From Lachnospiraceae bacterium (GTDB lineage Bacteria; Bacillota; Clostridia; Lachnospirales; Lachnospiraceae), in NCBI GenBank assembly GCA_022791755.1, contig JAAVZR010000014.1:62001-126000 (forward strand): DNA of 64,000 nt, in the 5' to 3' direction. Below are positions 35,143 to 43,772 of the stretch, one piece after another. Below the pieces are notes generated by a model, which was not told the origin of the DNA, searched no databases, and saw nothing but the letters and a program-made list of their open reading frames with translations. How positions within the stretch are numbered: position 1 is the first letter of the stretch; each line of letters opens with the position of its first letter. A program made the translations under genes and the position numbers.

Positions 35143-35829
35143 CTATTCTGTCTGTATGCCGGTTTTCTCCTTTCTCCTGTCCTGATACAGCCTGCTGACC
35201 GCCTGTACCACCTGCTCGATATCCATATCCGAGGTATCCACCACCACAGCGTCCTTTGCCTGTTTAAGAGGCGACTCCTCCCGATGCATGTCCTGATAAT
35301 CCCTGGCTTCGATCTCTCTTTGGATTTCCTCCAGGTCGCAGATCTCCCCCTTCGCCGTCAGCTCATCATAACGCCGGCGCGCACGAACACCGCTGTCCGC
35401 AGTCAGATAAATCTTAAGCTCTGCCTGGGGTAACACCACTGTCCCTATATCCCGGCCGTCCATAATCACATCCTGCCTGGCCGCCATCTGCTGCTGTAAC
35501 TCCACCAGCTTCCTTCGCACTGCCGGATACACGCTGATGGCGCTGGCCATCCGTCCCGCCTCCTCCGTGCGCAGATATCCTGTCACATTCTCTCCGTTCA
35601 GATATACCTGCTGCTGCCCTTCCTCATAGCGTATGGTCACATCCGCCTCCCGGACCGCCGCCCCGATCCCTTCCTTGTCCTGAGGTTCGATCCCTCTTCT
35701 GTGGAAAAACACCCCCATGGCCCGGTACATCGCTCCCGTATCCACATAAATGATCCCCAGCTCTTTCGCGATCCGCTTCGCGATCGTACTCTTACCGGCT
35801 CCTGCCGGCCCATCCATCGCAATATTCAT
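35143..35829 (-). CDS. cmk: cytidylate kinase
   Basis: Phosphorylates CMP and dCMP. The start MNIAMDGPAGAGKSTIAKRI has AAAGGAC upstream; a longer in-frame reading lacks a site. The 228 residues include the P-loop DGPAGAGKST, YVDTGAMYRA, the CMP-binding DGRDIGTVVLP and KIYLTADSGVRARRR. The lid region YQDMHREESPLKQAKDA and VVDTSDMDIEQV complete it. A more divergent cytidylate-kinase-like paralogue is at 3.8 kb. Confidence 0.97.
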   Translation of the reverse strand: MNIAMDGPAGAGKSTIAKRIAKELGIIYVDTGAMYRAMGVFFHRRGIEPQDKEGIGAAVREADVTIRYEEGQQQVYLNGENVTGYLRTEEAGRMASAISVYPAVRRKLVELQQQMAARQDVIMDGRDIGTVVLPQAELKIYLTADSGVRARRRYDELTAKGEICDLEEIQREIEARDYQDMHREESPLKQAKDAVVVDTSDMDIEQVVQAVSRLYQDRRKEKTGIQTE

Positions 35830-35875
35830 CCCAATCCGTCCTTTCAAAATAAAATCCCGCCCCGCTCTCACGCCG

Positions 35876-37096
35876 CTATGCGATGCTCTGCCCTGCCTTC
35901 CACCCTGTTGACCAGGCAATCTGCAAATTATACCCGCCGGTCAGAGCATCCACATCCAGTACCTCCCCGGCGAAATATAATCTCCGGACTTTCTTCGATT
36001 CCATGGTCCGGGCATTGATATCCTTCACCGACACGCCGCCGTGGGTGATAATCGCTTCTTCATAGCCCCGGAGCCTTGTAAGAGTCAAAGGAAGTTTTCT
36101 GGTATAACATATCAGACGTTCCCTCTCCTCTTTCGTCACCTCGTTTACGCGCTTATTTGCCTCCAGTCCGCTCACCGACAGCATCACCGGAATCAGCTTG
36201 GCAGGGTAAAGCCTGCCAAGCACGTTTTTTATCTGCTTATTGGCCTCCTCTGTAAAATCCCGCAAAATCCGCTGAGCCAGGACCTCCTCCGAAAGAGCCG
36301 GTTTCAGATTGATATAAAGCCTGGCCGGCAGCTGCCCTCCCACCACGCTGGAGGCACTTAAAAGGGCCGGGCCGCTCACGCCGAAATGAGTAAACAGCAT
36401 CTCTCCAAACTCACGATACAGGACCCTGCCATCCTTTCGGATCTCCACCTCCACATTCCGCAGGGAGAGTCCCTGCAACTGCCTGACCCACGCTTCCTCT
36501 GTCTCAAAGGGCACCAGCGCCGGTCTGAGAGCTGTCACGTCATGGCCTGTCTCCCTCGCAAAGACATACCCGTCCCCGGTAGCGCCGGTAGACGGATAGG
36601 AGCGCCCGCCGGTAGCCACGATCACAGCATCCGCCTCCAGGACTTCTCTGCCATTTACCTGCACACCGGTACAGATACCGTCCCCGCAGATTAAGGACGT
36701 CACCCTGGTATGAAAACGGATCTCCGCTCCCAGCCGCTCCAGCCGCCTCTTCAGGGCCCGGATCACATCGGAGGAATGGTCCGATACCGGAAACACGCGG
36801 TTCCCCCGCTCCACCTTCACCGGGCAGCCCTCCTCCTCCAGTATGCGGATCATATCCTGATTATCAAACGAGGAAAAAGCGCTGTACAGAAATTTGGGAT
36901 TTGTAATCACGTTGGCCCGCACCGTATCCATGTCTGCCGCATTGGTCAGGTTGCAGCGTCCCTTTCCTGTAATGTAGAGCTTCTTACCCAGTTTTTCATT
37001 CTGCTCTAAAAGCAGTACCGCATGGCCGCTCTCTGACGCCGCGATGGCAGCCATCATGCCGGCCGCACCGCCACCGGCCACAATCACTCTTCCCAT
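35876..37096 (-). CDS. BaiN/RdsA-family (HI0933-like) flavoprotein
   Basis: NAD(P)/FAD-dependent oxidoreductase of uncertain substrate. The start MGRVIVAGGGAAGMMAAI puts the FAD Rossmann motif GGGAAG at the N-terminus. AGGAGG lies 13 bases upstream, rather far. The 406 residues include LGKKLYITGKGRCNLTN, VIVATGGRSYPSTGATGDGY, EMLFTHFGVSGPALL, and LYFAGEVLDVDALTGGYNLQ just before the end. It precedes cmk by 46 bases. Its promoter spacer holds a 20-bp perfect palindrome, so a repressor may control it. Confidence 0.9.
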   Translation of the reverse strand: MGRVIVAGGGAAGMMAAIAASESGHAVLLLEQNEKLGKKLYITGKGRCNLTNAADMDTVRANVITNPKFLYSAFSSFDNQDMIRILEEEGCPVKVERGNRVFPVSDHSSDVIRALKRRLERLGAEIRFHTRVTSLICGDGICTGVQVNGREVLEADAVIVATGGRSYPSTGATGDGYVFARETGHDVTALRPALVPFETEEAWVRQLQGLSLRNVEVEIRKDGRVLYREFGEMLFTHFGVSGPALLSASSVVGGQLPARLYINLKPALSEEVLAQRILRDFTEEANKQIKNVLGRLYPAKLIPVMLSVSGLEANKRVNEVTKEERERLICYTRKLPLTLTRLRGYEEAIITHGGVSVKDINARTMESKKVRRLYFAGEVLDVDALTGGYNLQIAWSTGWKAGQSIA

Positions 37097-37162
37097 GGCC
37101 GTACTATGGCCTCCTTTCCTGCCCTCCGGATCTTCTCCTGTCCCAAAAGGCCCAATGGGGAC

Positions 37163-37191
37163 AGTATACCACAAAACATATGTTTTGTGAA
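37163..37191 (-). promoter_or_regulatory. promoter of BaiN-type gene
   Basis: -35 TTCACA (37186-37191), 17-base spacer, -10 TATACT (37163-37168), minus strand, about 70 bases from the start codon. Confidence 0.7.
37170..37189. promoter_or_regulatory. 20-bp perfect palindrome, likely operator
   Basis: CACAAAACATATGTTTTGTG fills the promoter spacer and overlaps the -35. A bound dimeric repressor would exclude RNA polymerase. The regulator family is unknown. Confidence 0.65.
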
Positions 37192-37358
37192 CCACCCAGT
37201 GTACTCTCCTGTCCCAAAATTCCCGAAACCGCCGCCGGATTGCCTGGAACAATATTATAAATCCGGTTTCTTCAGAAAAAGCGCCCGGGGATCAGAAGCC
37301 TTTCCTGATACCCGAACGCCTGTATTTCTCTTTCTATACCGTTTTATCCGGTCTGATC

Positions 37359-39035
37359 TTATTTTGCCGCATAAGCCTGAGCACTGCTGCCGGCGATACG
37401 GCCGAATACAACGATATCCGCCACGGCATTGCCGCCCAGACGGTTCGCCCCATGTACGCCGCCAGTCACCTCGCCTGCTGCATAGAGACCGGGGATGGCA
37501 TTGCCATCGGTATCCAGAACCTCAGCGGAAGTGTTGATCTGCAGGCCGCCCATGGTGTGATGTACGCCGGGAGCCACCTGAATGGAATAGTAGGGAGCCG
37601 TATTCAGAGGATTTGCAAAAGATGTTCTTCCAAATTCCTCGTCCACTCCGTCCGCCACACAGGCATTCCACTTCTCCATGGTAGCCGCAAAGGCGGCGGG
37701 ATCAATACCGGCAGCCTCGGCCAGCTCCTCGTAGGTTTCTCCCTTCACCGTCATCTCTTTATTGATGTAACCGGCGATTACGCTGGAGGCATCCACCATC
37801 GCCTGGTCCACAATCAGGTAGGCACAGTTGCCAGGCTGAGCGAATTCTGCGGCAGATACCACGTCGCGGGTGCCCACTTCATCCACAAACCTCTCGCCGT
37901 TGGCATTCACCAGGATCGCGCCGTCGCCCCGCAGACCTTCCGTGATCAGGGCGCCTGTGGCCTGATATACGGTGGGATGAAGCTGAATCTGTTCCATATC
38001 CACGGTGGCGGCGCCCACTGCCTCGGCCATGGCGATACCGTCGCCGGTGATGCCGGGGGCATTCGTGGTAATATATCCGTCAAAAGTGGGCTGATACTTC
38101 TTTACCATATCATTGTTGGCTCCAAAACCGCCGCTGGCCAGAACGACCGCCTTGGCATGAATGCTATAGGAGCCATCGGCGCCGGTCACCACGATACCGG
38201 CAGCTGCGCCGCCCTCCATGATGATTTCGGTGGCTGTGGTCTCTGTCAGGATCTGGATATTCGGGCTGGCCTCACAGTTTGCCTGTAAAATCGGAACCAT
38301 ATAACCGCCTACGGCTGTGGTCTTGCCCTCCGCGTTGAGCGGCCGGTGAATACGTTTTACACTGGCGCCGCCGAAGCTGCCCACCGACAGAAGATCGATT
38401 CCCTGGTTTTCTCTCAGCCAGGTGATGGAGTCCGCGGAGTTCTCCGCCAGCGTCTTCACCAGCTCCAGGTTATTGACGGCCTTGCCGCCCACCATGGTAT
38501 CCAGCTCAAACAGTTCCACGCTGTCAAAATATCCTTCCGGATTTGCCTTATACTCTTCGTACTGCTTCTCCACCGCCTCGACCAGAGCCATCACATCCGC
38601 ATTATCCGCGTATGTGGTCTTTGCACTCTCCAGCGTCTTCTCCACACCGGCATTCTCCGTAAACTCGTTGGAGTCCTGATCCGCTGTCTTCGCAGCGTTC
38701 ATACCGCCGGTAGAACGAACCGAATTACCGCCTAAGAGCGCCAGCTTCTCCACGATTATCACGTTCTGGGCGCCGGCATCCACAGCCTGCAGCGCCGCTA
38801 CCATACCGGCTCCACCCGCACCTACAATCACGATATCGCATTCCAGATCCTCGCCGACCGCCTCCGCGGTGGATGCCTCCTCAGACTGCGCCTTTGTGGT
38901 TTCCGCCTCCGTCGTCTGTGCGGAAGAGCCTGTGGTCTCCGGCGAGGCCGTGCTCTGCTCGGGCGAACCGGAGCAGCCTGCTGCCAGCATGGCAACCAAG
39001 GCCAGAACCAGCACTACACTGATTACTTTTTTCAT
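37359..39035 (-). CDS. lipid-anchored fumarate-reductase-like flavoprotein
   Basis: FAD subunit of the flavocytochrome c / succinate dehydrogenase family placed outside the membrane. The start MKKVISVVLVLALVAMLAA has GGAGG seven bases upstream. A lipobox puts the lipidated Cys at residue 21, followed by a Ser/Thr/Glu-rich linker (22-60). FAD motif DIVIVGAGGAGM is near 65. Catalytic-type blocks are LHPTVYQATGALITEGLRGD, GVHHTMGGLQI and GGVHGANRLGGNA. There is no haem CxxCH and no FMN-binding domain, so electrons must come from a separate carrier. The FMN proteins at 53-58 kb are candidates. The acceptor may not be fumarate. Confidence 0.9.
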   Translation of the reverse strand: MKKVISVVLVLALVAMLAAGCSGSPEQSTASPETTGSSAQTTEAETTKAQSEEASTAEAVGEDLECDIVIVGAGGAGMVAALQAVDAGAQNVIIVEKLALLGGNSVRSTGGMNAAKTADQDSNEFTENAGVEKTLESAKTTYADNADVMALVEAVEKQYEEYKANPEGYFDSVELFELDTMVGGKAVNNLELVKTLAENSADSITWLRENQGIDLLSVGSFGGASVKRIHRPLNAEGKTTAVGGYMVPILQANCEASPNIQILTETTATEIIMEGGAAAGIVVTGADGSYSIHAKAVVLASGGFGANNDMVKKYQPTFDGYITTNAPGITGDGIAMAEAVGAATVDMEQIQLHPTVYQATGALITEGLRGDGAILVNANGERFVDEVGTRDVVSAAEFAQPGNCAYLIVDQAMVDASSVIAGYINKEMTVKGETYEELAEAAGIDPAAFAATMEKWNACVADGVDEEFGRTSFANPLNTAPYYSIQVAPGVHHTMGGLQINTSAEVLDTDGNAIPGLYAAGEVTGGVHGANRLGGNAVADIVVFGRIAGSSAQAYAAK

Positions 39036-39092
39036 AGTATTCCTCCTCGTTTTGTTTGCCGTTAAAAAACGGTCTCTATTTTTAACTTTCAC

Positions 39093-39121
39093 AGAATAGC
39101 ACATTTTATTCTTTTTGTAAA
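39093..39121 (-). promoter_or_regulatory. promoter of flavoprotein gene
   Basis: -35 TTTACA (39116-39121), 17-base spacer, -10 TATTCT (39093-39098) with extended TG, minus strand. Confidence 0.66.
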
Positions 39122-39130
39122 GATATCTTT
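39119..39130. promoter_or_regulatory. palindrome AAAGATATCTTT overlapping -35
   Basis: This 12-bp palindrome overlaps the -35 of the flavoprotein promoter. The same 12 bases occur in the leader of the adjacent NlpC/P60 gene (40449-40460). Confidence 0.4.
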
Positions 39131-39196
39131 TTGACAAACTCTTCCTGTTCTGAATTAAATACAAAAGCCTTTCTCCGACACTCAGCTCATCGCTCA

Positions 39197-39222
39197 CAAA
39201 AAAGAAGCCGGAATCCGGCTCC
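39197..39222 (-). terminator. terminator of NlpC/P60 gene
   Basis: GGAGCCGGA-TTCCGGCTTC-type hairpin (39204-39222) directly followed on the minus strand by TTTTTTG. Confidence 0.86.
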
Positions 39223-39237
39223 TTTTTAAGAATATTC

Positions 39238-40407
39238 TCAATCAATTACATTGACCACCTTGATGATACCCGTAAACTTCGCATTGGAGATGATGATACC
39301 GGTACGGGAGCTGGCTGCGTGCACAATCTTACCATTGCCAATATAGATTGCCACATGGCCGATTCCTCTGACGCCGGCCCGCCCGTAGAAAATCAGGTCG
39401 CCGGGCTGTATCTCCGAGTAGCTGATCGTCCTGCCGTTATTGGCCTGGGCCGCGGAAGTACGGCTTAAGGAGATACCAAAGTGAGCAAACACGCCTCTCG
39501 TAAAGCCGGAGCAGTCTGTACCTCTGGTCAGGCTGGTGCCCCCGAAGACATAGGGGTTACCCAGGAACTGCTGAGCATAATCAATAATCTGCTGACGTTT
39601 GGTGGAGGTCATCGGAGGAGTAAACTCCACTGCCTCATTCAACGCATATTTTACTTCCACATACTCTGCGGACACATATCCTTCTTCACCGGTCAGGGTG
39701 GCGATCTTCACCCAGCCATCTAATACTTCCAGCACCTCATAGCGCTCCTCGGAGCTGACCTTTTCCAGAATCTTACTGTCCGTGCTGGGCTCCTTGCGCA
39801 CATTCAGGTCGCTGCCCTGGGTCTTTACGATAGCGCGAAGTCTCGCTTCTTCCAGTGCGATGGCAATCGCCTCGTCGCCCTCCACGATATACTCCTCGGC
39901 CACATAACCCACTACCGGACCTGACTGCACCTTATACCAGCCGGCCGCATAATCCAGAATCTCACAGGCCGTATAATGAACCATCTTACCGATAATCTTA
40001 CTCTTGGTATTATCGCTGCTGGGCAGCTCGCGCACATTCAGATAATTATTGACCGTCGTGACGCCCAGACGCTCATACTCGTCCAACACCGTGGCTCTTT
40101 TGGCGATCTCCTCGTCCAGCATGGCTCCCAGCTCCACTTCCATGGATCTGGAAAAATCACCGGCCTCCACAGAATCGTAATACTCATTCAGTACGGAAGA
40201 GATCCCGGCCATCGGCATCGTACCGGCAAGCGGTACCGTCATGTCCTCGGGGACGATATTCTCCGCATTCTCCGTATTCAGAGAATACTGCCCGGTAGAG
40301 ACGGAATTATCCGAGTTATCTCCGGGATCAGCCATGGCTGCCGGACTGATCAGCATACTCAGTGCAAAGGCGGCAATTCCGGTTCTTACTAAAAATGATT
40401 TTCTCAT
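39238..40407 (-). CDS. secreted SH3-NlpC/P60 peptidoglycan endopeptidase
   Basis: Cell-wall hydrolase cutting within peptide stems. The 389 residues have a signal peptide (1-26, cleavage near SPAAMA) and a linker with a helical stretch (about 60-110). Two bacterial SH3 domains follow (NNYLNVRELPSSD, about 118-175; SDLNVRKEPSTDS, about 195-255). The C-terminal NlpC/P60 domain (about 270-389) has catalytic Cys in GTDCSGFTRG and His in GIGHVAIYIG, with a third residue in KIVHAAS. AGGAGC precedes the start. It has a consensus promoter followed by phased repeats, and is monocistronic. Confidence 0.95.
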   Translation of the reverse strand: MRKSFLVRTGIAAFALSMLISPAAMADPGDNSDNSVSTGQYSLNTENAENIVPEDMTVPLAGTMPMAGISSVLNEYYDSVEAGDFSRSMEVELGAMLDEEIAKRATVLDEYERLGVTTVNNYLNVRELPSSDNTKSKIIGKMVHYTACEILDYAAGWYKVQSGPVVGYVAEEYIVEGDEAIAIALEEARLRAIVKTQGSDLNVRKEPSTDSKILEKVSSEERYEVLEVLDGWVKIATLTGEEGYVSAEYVEVKYALNEAVEFTPPMTSTKRQQIIDYAQQFLGNPYVFGGTSLTRGTDCSGFTRGVFAHFGISLSRTSAAQANNGRTISYSEIQPGDLIFYGRAGVRGIGHVAIYIGNGKIVHAASSRTGIIISNAKFTGIIKVVNVID

Positions 40408-40448
40408 ATGCGCGGCTCCTGTCTATCTTATACTCTTTCGGTATTTCT

Positions 40449-40460
40449 AAAGATATCTTT
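40449..40460. promoter_or_regulatory. palindrome AAAGATATCTTT in NlpC/P60 leader
   Basis: Second occurrence of the 12-bp palindrome found at the flavoprotein promoter. Here it lies about 40 bases downstream of the transcription start. Confidence 0.4.
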
Positions 40461-40496
40461 GTTACAAATATTACGCAAATATTACGTTTTGTTACA
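40461..40496 (-). promoter_or_regulatory. four phased YGTAAY repeats (WalR-like sites)
   Basis: Minus-strand hexamers TGTAAC (40491-40496), CGTAAT (40481-40486), CGTAAT (40470-40475) and TGTAAC (40461-40466) recur every 9-11 bases. This resembles the TGTWAH direct repeats bound by the WalR/YycF regulator of wall hydrolases. They lie just downstream of the -10. Confidence 0.45.
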
Positions 40497-40501
40497 AAGA
40501 C

Positions 40502-40530
40502 ATTATAACAAGGCCCCTTTCCTTTGTCAA
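40502..40530 (-). promoter_or_regulatory. consensus promoter of NlpC/P60 gene
   Basis: Perfect -35 TTGACA (40525-40530), 17-base spacer and perfect -10 TATAAT (40502-40507) on the minus strand. The -35 lies at the very end of ribF. Confidence 0.92.
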
Positions 40531-41462
40531 TCCCCTTTTTTATCTTTCCAGTAATCCATGGCAGCCGCCCTGTCGCGGTACATCTGCTCCTCCAGCTGCT
40601 TTCCGTTCTCGAATTTAATCTCCGGCCTGGCATAGGAGTACAGCTCCACTTCCACGGTCTTTCCGTAGAGATCTCCCGAAAAGTCCTGGATAAAGGTCTC
40701 TGCGCCTCTGGGTCTGATTCCGTCTATGGTCGGCTTGACGCCGATATTAGTAACACTTCTGTAATACTTGCCGTCTACGTACGTGCGCGACACATAGACG
40801 CCGTTGGGCGGCAAAAGCTTTCCCTTCTCCGGAACCTGGTTAATCGTAGGCATACCGAACGTTCTGCCGTAGTGATTTCCGTGAATTACCTCACCTCGTA
40901 TGGAATAGGTATACCCCAGAAGATCGTTTACCTTCTCCATATGCCCCAGCTTTAACAGTTCCTTGATATAGCTGCTGGAGATATCGATCCCCTCTTTTGT
41001 CTTCAGCTTTTCCTTCACTACCAGTTTATAGCCGCACTCCCCGCTCATTTTCCGCAGAAGCTCCACATTACCGGCCCGGCGGTAGCCAAAGCAGAAATCG
41101 GTTCCCACGATTATGATTTTTGCTTTCAGCTGCTCTGTCAGTATCTTCTTTATAAACAGATCCGGAGCCGTATGAGACGTCGTCTCATTAAACGGATATT
41201 CCACCAGTACGTCAAGCCCTTCTGCCTCCAGACGGTCATGCCGCTCATCGTTCGTCAAAAGGAGCTCCTGGGGATGTCCGTCCACCAAAGCCCGGGGATG
41301 TGTCCCGAATGTAAATACCACGGTCTGGAATCCCTGATTTTTTGCCGCAAACAGATCCTTTGTCAATACCTGGTGGCCTCTGTGCAGTCCGTCAAACTTC
41401 CCCAGGGTCACGGCGCTTTTACGATCCGCGAAAAACTCTGTCGTATCTCTGAAAAATTTCAT
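40527..41462 (-). CDS. ribF: bifunctional riboflavin kinase / FAD synthetase
   Basis: Makes FMN and FAD from riboflavin. The start MKFFRDTTEFF has GGAGG five bases upstream. The 311 residues have the N-terminal FAD synthetase domain (about 15-175: VTLGKFDGLHRGHQ, VFTFGTHPRAL, GTDFCFGYRR, SSSYIKELL). The riboflavin kinase domain follows (about 180-305: GEVIHGNHYGRTFGMPTIN, GVKPTIDG, ETFIQDFSGDLYG). It is last in the rimP-to-ribF run and supplies flavins to the redox proteins encoded nearby. Confidence 0.97.
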   Translation of the reverse strand: MKFFRDTTEFFADRKSAVTLGKFDGLHRGHQVLTKDLFAAKNQGFQTVVFTFGTHPRALVDGHPQELLLTNDERHDRLEAEGLDVLVEYPFNETTSHTAPDLFIKKILTEQLKAKIIIVGTDFCFGYRRAGNVELLRKMSGECGYKLVVKEKLKTKEGIDISSSYIKELLKLGHMEKVNDLLGYTYSIRGEVIHGNHYGRTFGMPTINQVPEKGKLLPPNGVYVSRTYVDGKYYRSVTNIGVKPTIDGIRPRGAETFIQDFSGDLYGKTVEVELYSYARPEIKFENGKQLEEQMYRDRAAAMDYWKDKKGD

Positions 41463-41463
41463 C

Positions 41464-42378
41464 TCAGCCTCCGTAAAACATTTTTTGCAGCCGGTAGCGC
41501 TCCTCCTCTGCCCGGTACTCATACACTCCGAAAAAAGTCCCTGCCTGCGTATACAGACGAATCCGGACCGTCGGATTTTCGTCCTCCGGACTTTCGCTTT
41601 CCATGCCCCGGAGCCACTGTCTCTTTAAAGAATTGCCATTCATCATATATCTGGCATATTCCGGGAGAATCCGGACGGCGGGAAGCTCCTCAAACAGCCT
41701 GTCCACCGGGCAGAGCACCGTCTCCACCTGTCCCCTTGCCGCCAGATCTTCGATCTGCGAAAGCGTCAGGCTGTCTCCCACATCAAAGGGCTCCACCTGT
41801 GTCCGCAGAAGCTCCTCCATACAGGCGCCGCTGCCTAAAAGCTTCCCGGCGTCGTGGCACAGGGTACGGATATAGGTTCCCTTGGAGCAGGTGACGCGAA
41901 ACCGTACCCGGGGCAGCTGAACAGAAAGAATCTCGACCTCATAAAAGGTCACCGGCCGCGGTTTTCTCTCCACGGTCTTCCCCTGGCGGGCCAGATCGCA
42001 CAGCTTATGTCCGTTTACCTTCAGCGCCGAATACATGGGCGGAATCTGCTCGGATTCCCCCACAAAACCCGCCAGCACCTCTCTGACATCCCGCTCTGTC
42101 ACAGTCACCGGCCTCTCCGCCACCGTCCGTCCGCCGGCATCCTGCGTATCGGTCTCTCTGCCCAGAAGCATCACTGCCTCATAGGTCTTCTTTCTGTCGG
42201 TCAGGAGGGAGCAGACCTTCGTGGCCTGCCCCAGACAGACAGGGAGCACACCACAAGCGTCGGGATCCAACGTGCCGGTATGCCCTATTTTTTTCATCTT
42301 CATTATGCCGCGCAGCTTTGCCACCACATCATGGGAGGTAAAGCCGCGCTCTTTATAGATATTCAAAATTCCGTCCAT
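41464..42378 (-). CDS. truB: tRNA pseudouridine(55) synthase TruB
   Basis: Forms pseudouridine 55 in the T-loop of tRNAs. The 304 residues show GILNIYKERGFTSHDVVAKL and the catalytic loop GHTGTLDPDACGVLPVCLG with the nucleophilic Asp. QIPPMYSALKVNGHKLCDLA and CSKGTYIRTLCHDAG follow. The C-terminal part (about 235-304) is the extra PUA-like segment. It ends one base before the ribF start and is coupled to it. Confidence 0.96.
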   Translation of the reverse strand: MDGILNIYKERGFTSHDVVAKLRGIMKMKKIGHTGTLDPDACGVLPVCLGQATKVCSLLTDRKKTYEAVMLLGRETDTQDAGGRTVAERPVTVTERDVREVLAGFVGESEQIPPMYSALKVNGHKLCDLARQGKTVERKPRPVTFYEVEILSVQLPRVRFRVTCSKGTYIRTLCHDAGKLLGSGACMEELLRTQVEPFDVGDSLTLSQIEDLAARGQVETVLCPVDRLFEELPAVRILPEYARYMMNGNSLKRQWLRGMESESPEDENPTVRIRLYTQAGTFFGVYEYRAEEERYRLQKMFYGG

Positions 42379-42388
42379 CCTGCCTCCG

Positions 42389-43342
42389 TCACGGATCCAG
42401 CTGCCCGGCGATCTGAGCCGACAGATTGTTCACCACATCATAAAAAGTCCCGGACATGGTACAGCCTGCCGCCCGCACATGACCGCCGCCGCCGAAATAT
42501 GATGCGACCCGGCTTACATCCACCTTCTCATTGGAGCGCAGGCTCACCTTGTAAACCCGGAATTCGATCTCGGTCATAAAAATGGCACAGTCCACCCCCA
42601 CGGTGACCCGCAGCTGATCTACGATTCCCTCCAGATCCTCATGACTGGCCTTATAAAATTCCATGCTCCGGCCGCTGATCATGGATACGATGCATCTCCC
42701 GTCGCAAAACAGGATGCTCTCCATCAGGGCCCGCCCCAGAAGCTGATTTTGCAGATAGGTCTTCGCATAAAACGTATCGTTAATCAGCCTGTCATGGGCA
42801 ATCCCTTTCTCCATCAGGGCGCCTGCCACTTCCATGGTATGACGGGTGGTATTGGAATGTTTAAACACCCCCGTGTCATGGACGATCCCCAGATACAGAC
42901 ATTTCGCTGTCTCCGAACTGATCCGTTCCTCGTCCATCATTTCAAACAGAAGCTCACAGGTGGCCGCGGCATCCGGCTTCACAAAGGCCTCTGCCGCAAA
43001 TCCCGTATTCGTCACATGATGGTCGATGCAGATCACCCGGTCCGAATTCTCCAGGCAGGCCGCATTTTCTCCCAGACGCTGCAAATCGCTGACATCCAGC
43101 ACAAAGCACACATCATAGCGGCCTCCGCTGTACATACCGGTCCGGTCATAACCCGGAAGCATCTGAAATATCGCCGGGACCGGCTCCAGAAACACATCCA
43201 CCTGCCGGCTTTCATCGCCATCCAGAAGATACCGGCGCAGCCCCAGACAGGAGCCGGTACAGTCCCCGTCCGGCCGGATATGACCGGTGATGCAGATTCT
43301 CCCGGCTCCCTTTACCAGCTCGTCAATCTTCACTTTCTCCAT
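42389..43342 (-). CDS. nrnA: DHH-DHHA1 phosphoesterase (NrnA-like)
   Basis: Oligoribonuclease / phosphoadenosine phosphatase-type enzyme that degrades short RNA or pGpG and pAp. The start MEKVKIDELVK is set by AGGAGG six bases upstream, inside rbfA (20-base overlap). The 317 residues contain GHIRPDGDCTGSCLGL, CFVLDVSDLQRLG, the DHH motif VICIDHHVTN and the DHHA1 motif YFGGGGHVRAAGC. The position between rbfA and truB is the usual one in Firmicutes. Confidence 0.94.
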   Translation of the reverse strand: MEKVKIDELVKGAGRICITGHIRPDGDCTGSCLGLRRYLLDGDESRQVDVFLEPVPAIFQMLPGYDRTGMYSGGRYDVCFVLDVSDLQRLGENAACLENSDRVICIDHHVTNTGFAAEAFVKPDAAATCELLFEMMDEERISSETAKCLYLGIVHDTGVFKHSNTTRHTMEVAGALMEKGIAHDRLINDTFYAKTYLQNQLLGRALMESILFCDGRCIVSMISGRSMEFYKASHEDLEGIVDQLRVTVGVDCAIFMTEIEFRVYKVSLRSNEKVDVSRVASYFGGGGHVRAAGCTMSGTFYDVVNNLSAQIAGQLDP

Positions 43343-43757
43343 CTTCATCCTCCTCGCCGCCCTCATTCTCAGCGCCGGATTCTTCCGGCGTTTTATCCTC
43401 AGGAATTTCAGCCGCCACGTCATCAATCAGCCGGGTGAGACGGACTCCGTACTCAATGGACTGATCCAGGACAAAGGTGATTTCCGGCGTATTGCGCAGA
43501 TTGATGCTCTGGGCCAGGCGGCTGCGGATATACCCCACAGCGCTCTTCAGCCCTGCCATCGTATTCTCAGCCGTCTCCTCATCGCCCAGAACGCTGATGT
43601 AGGCTCTGCAATATTTCAGATCCGGCGTGACCTCCGTGGCCACCACCGTGGTCATCGGGGATATCCGGGGATCCTTTACCTCACCCCGGATGATGTTTCC
43701 CAGTTCTCTTTGCACCTCTGAATTGATTCGTATATTTTTAATACTGCGTTTTCTCAT
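43323..43757 (-). CDS. rbfA: ribosome-binding factor A
   Basis: Small KH-fold protein needed for 16S rRNA 5' end maturation and cold adaptation. The 144 residues begin with the conserved IRINSEVQRELGNIIRGEVKDPRI and include VTPDLKYCRAYISVLGD and LRNTPEITFVLDQSIEYG. The last 30 residues form an acidic Glu/Asp-rich tail. It follows infB by 15 bases. Confidence 0.95.
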   Translation of the reverse strand: MRKRSIKNIRINSEVQRELGNIIRGEVKDPRISPMTTVVATEVTPDLKYCRAYISVLGDEETAENTMAGLKSAVGYIRSRLAQSINLRNTPEITFVLDQSIEYGVRLTRLIDDVAAEIPEDKTPEESGAENEGGEEDEDGESED

Positions 43758-43772
43758 GAAACCTCACTTTTC

